From contig NZ_JACJKS010000003.1 in the NCBI RefSeq assembly GCF_016901695.1, positions 124,001 through 188,000 on the forward strand: a stretch of DNA of 64,000 nt. Reading direction: 5' to 3'. A program made the position numbers and the translations under genes. This document shows positions 62,960 to 64,000 of the stretch, piece by piece (position 1 is the stretch's first letter; the number at the start of each line of letters is the position of its first letter). This DNA is from Mordavella massiliensis. Lineage in GTDB: Bacteria > Bacillota > Clostridia > Lachnospirales > Lachnospiraceae. Below the pieces are notes generated by a model. It searched no databases. It was not told the origin of the DNA and saw only the letters and a program-made list of their open reading frames with translations.

Positions 62960-63760
62960 ATGGAAGAAGGCAGTTTGTTTCAGAGGATGAAGCAGTTATT
63001 CCAGGAAGACGAAGAACTGAAAGGAAAGGAAGAGTTCGGACAGGAGGCGACGGAGCTGATCCGCAATATCTTCCGCTACATGGACAAGGACGCGCGGGAT
63101 ATCATGACCCACCGGCGGGATATCGTCGCCATTGACGGGGAGGAGACGCTGGAAGATGCGCTGAAGTTCATGCTGGAGGAAAAGCACTCCCGCTTCCCGA
63201 TCTACCGGGAGGACATTGACGAGATCATCGGCACTATGCACCTGCGGGAGGCCATGGTGTGCTACATGAATGAGGAACTGCGTATCCGGCGCGTCTGTGA
63301 GCTGGAGGAGTACATACGGCCGGTCACCTTCATACCGGAATCCAAGAGCATTGACAAGCTCTTTAAGGAAATGCAGGCAAAGAAAAAGCATCTGGTGATC
63401 GTCCTGGACGAGTACGGGCAGACATCCGGGCTTGTGGCCATGGAGGACATCCTGGAGGAGATCATGGGCAACATCCTGGACGAGTACGACGAGGAGGAGG
63501 AACTGCTTGTCAGACAGCCCGACGGCAGCATCAAGGCCAGCGGATTCGCAGAGCTGGAGGACCTGGAGGAGATGCTGGGCATCTCCATGGAGACAGAAGA
63601 GTACGAGACGCTGAACGGCTTCCTGACAGGGCAGCTGGACCGGATCCCGGGGGAGGACGAGCACTGCGTCATCGATTACAGCGGGTACAGATTTACCGTG
63701 CTGTCCGTTGATAATAACGCCATCCAGTCAGTCAGCATTGAAAAAACAGACGGAGAGTGA
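62960..63760 (+). CDS. CorC/HlyC-type CBS domain protein
   Basis: The 266-residue protein has the hemolysin/CorC start RDIMTHRRDIVAIDGEETLEDALKFM, a CBS pair (about 50-175, with KHLVIVLDEYGQTSGLVAMEDILEEI) and a C-terminal transporter-associated (CorC_HlyC) domain. The N-terminal DUF21/CNNM membrane domain is absent, so it is a soluble regulatory subunit type, possibly of cation efflux. It starts 25 bases after mazF. Confidence 0.85.
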   Translation: MEEGSLFQRMKQLFQEDEELKGKEEFGQEATELIRNIFRYMDKDARDIMTHRRDIVAIDGEETLEDALKFMLEEKHSRFPIYREDIDEIIGTMHLREAMVCYMNEELRIRRVCELEEYIRPVTFIPESKSIDKLFKEMQAKKKHLVIVLDEYGQTSGLVAMEDILEEIMGNILDEYDEEEELLVRQPDGSIKASGFAELEDLEEMLGISMETEEYETLNGFLTGQLDRIPGEDEHCVIDYSGYRFTVLSVDNNAIQSVSIEKTDGE

Positions 63761-63806
63761 TAGAATAGAAAAAGTGTGAATAAAGAAGATACAAGGAGAG
63801 AGGAAC

Positions 63807-64000
63807 ATGTCAGGACATTCAAAGTTTGCCAACATCAAACATAAGAAAGAAAAGAACGATGCCGCGAAGGGCAAGATCTTTACCAAGATCGGCAAGGAGC
63901 TGGTGGTGGCCATCAAGGAGGGCGGCAGCGCGGATCCTGCCAACAACAGCAGGCTCCGGGACGTGATCGCCAAGGCAAAAGCCAACAACATGCCCAACGA
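63807..64000 (+). CDS. yebC: YebC/PmpR family transcriptional regulator/translation factor (partial)
   Basis: Only the first 64 codons are present and the frame runs off the window. [31 protein letters not shown] is the classic N-terminus of YebC/TACO1 proteins, which have lately been linked to relief of ribosome stalling at polyproline as well as to transcription control. Ribosome-binding site acaaggagagaggaac precedes the ATG. Confidence 0.93.
   Translation, partial: MSGHSKFANIKHKKEKNDAAKGKIFTKIGKELVVAIKEGGSADPANNSRLRDVIAKAKANNMPN

Overview
The window is a dense, GC-rich chromosomal segment (by eye well above 50% G+C) that reads as the core genome of an anaerobic, probably spore-forming Firmicute of the Lachnospiraceae (Clostridium cluster XIVa) type. 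The reasons are a SpoVB-type flippase, an Rrf2/NifS/NifU iron-sulfur operon, a giant fused dehydratase-activase protein, Pta-AckA acetate formation, an (Re)-citrate-synthase-like gene with NADP isocitrate dehydrogenase, Rex, and a PstS whose domain halves are in permuted order. Assignment below family level would need 16S or genome-scale comparison.

Layout. 1-3.7 kb: 3' end of glutamine-dependent NAD synthase, a two-TM hypothetical protein, a C_GCAxxG_C_C redox-type protein and a FUSC permease. 3.7-8.1 kb: S1-domain protein (-), CBS-containing family II pyrophosphatase, flavin reductase overlapping convergently with a SpoVB/MurJ-like flippase (-). 8.1-12.3 kb: iscR-nifS-iscU-mnmA-hisJ, linking Fe-S assembly to tRNA thiolation. 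12.4-18.2 kb: the lower-glycolysis cluster gap-pgk-tpiA-hydrolase-gpmI, with a 2 x 118 bp tandem repeat between pgk and tpiA. 18.4-23.4 kb: a Fic protein with an altered catalytic motif and the 1425-residue activase (-). 23.6-29 kb: a rhomboid-like zinc-ribbon membrane protein, pyk, lysA, a lipoprotein, a 5'-truncated TauE-like permease and tRNA-Leu(CAA). 29.2-34.2 kb: polA-coaE-yycJ-degV. 34.2-49.4 kb: tmcAL (-), mgtE, pta-ackA, yceD-rpmF, a small HMA-like protein, a degenerate tyrosine recombinase, plsX-acpP-rnc-smc-ftsY, ilvA. 49.4-52.9 kb: Re-citrate synthase-GntR-icd behind a perfect 26-bp palindrome. 52.9-57 kb: a Pho-box-like array followed by permuted PstS, polyphosphate kinase and a CorA transporter. 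57-64 kb: ABC-F ATPase (-), rex, nnrD/E, alr, an apparently antitoxin-less mazF, a CorC-like CBS protein and the start of yebC.

Most of the window is ordinary housekeeping DNA. I see no prophage, insertion sequence, CRISPR array or secondary-metabolite cluster, and no defence island. The most interesting signals are local: operator-like dyads built into strong sigma-70-type promoters (gap, the recombinase gene, Re-citrate synthase, tRNA-Leu), an 11-bp-periodic Pho-like array tied to a PstS-Ppk-CorA cassette, a hairpin that buries the Shine-Dalgarno of the lipoprotein gene, the structured 118-bp repeats, and several genes that keep a fold but have lost catalytic residues (Fic, tyrosine recombinase, rhomboid, Pol I proofreading domain). 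I cannot claim a wholly new system from sequence alone.
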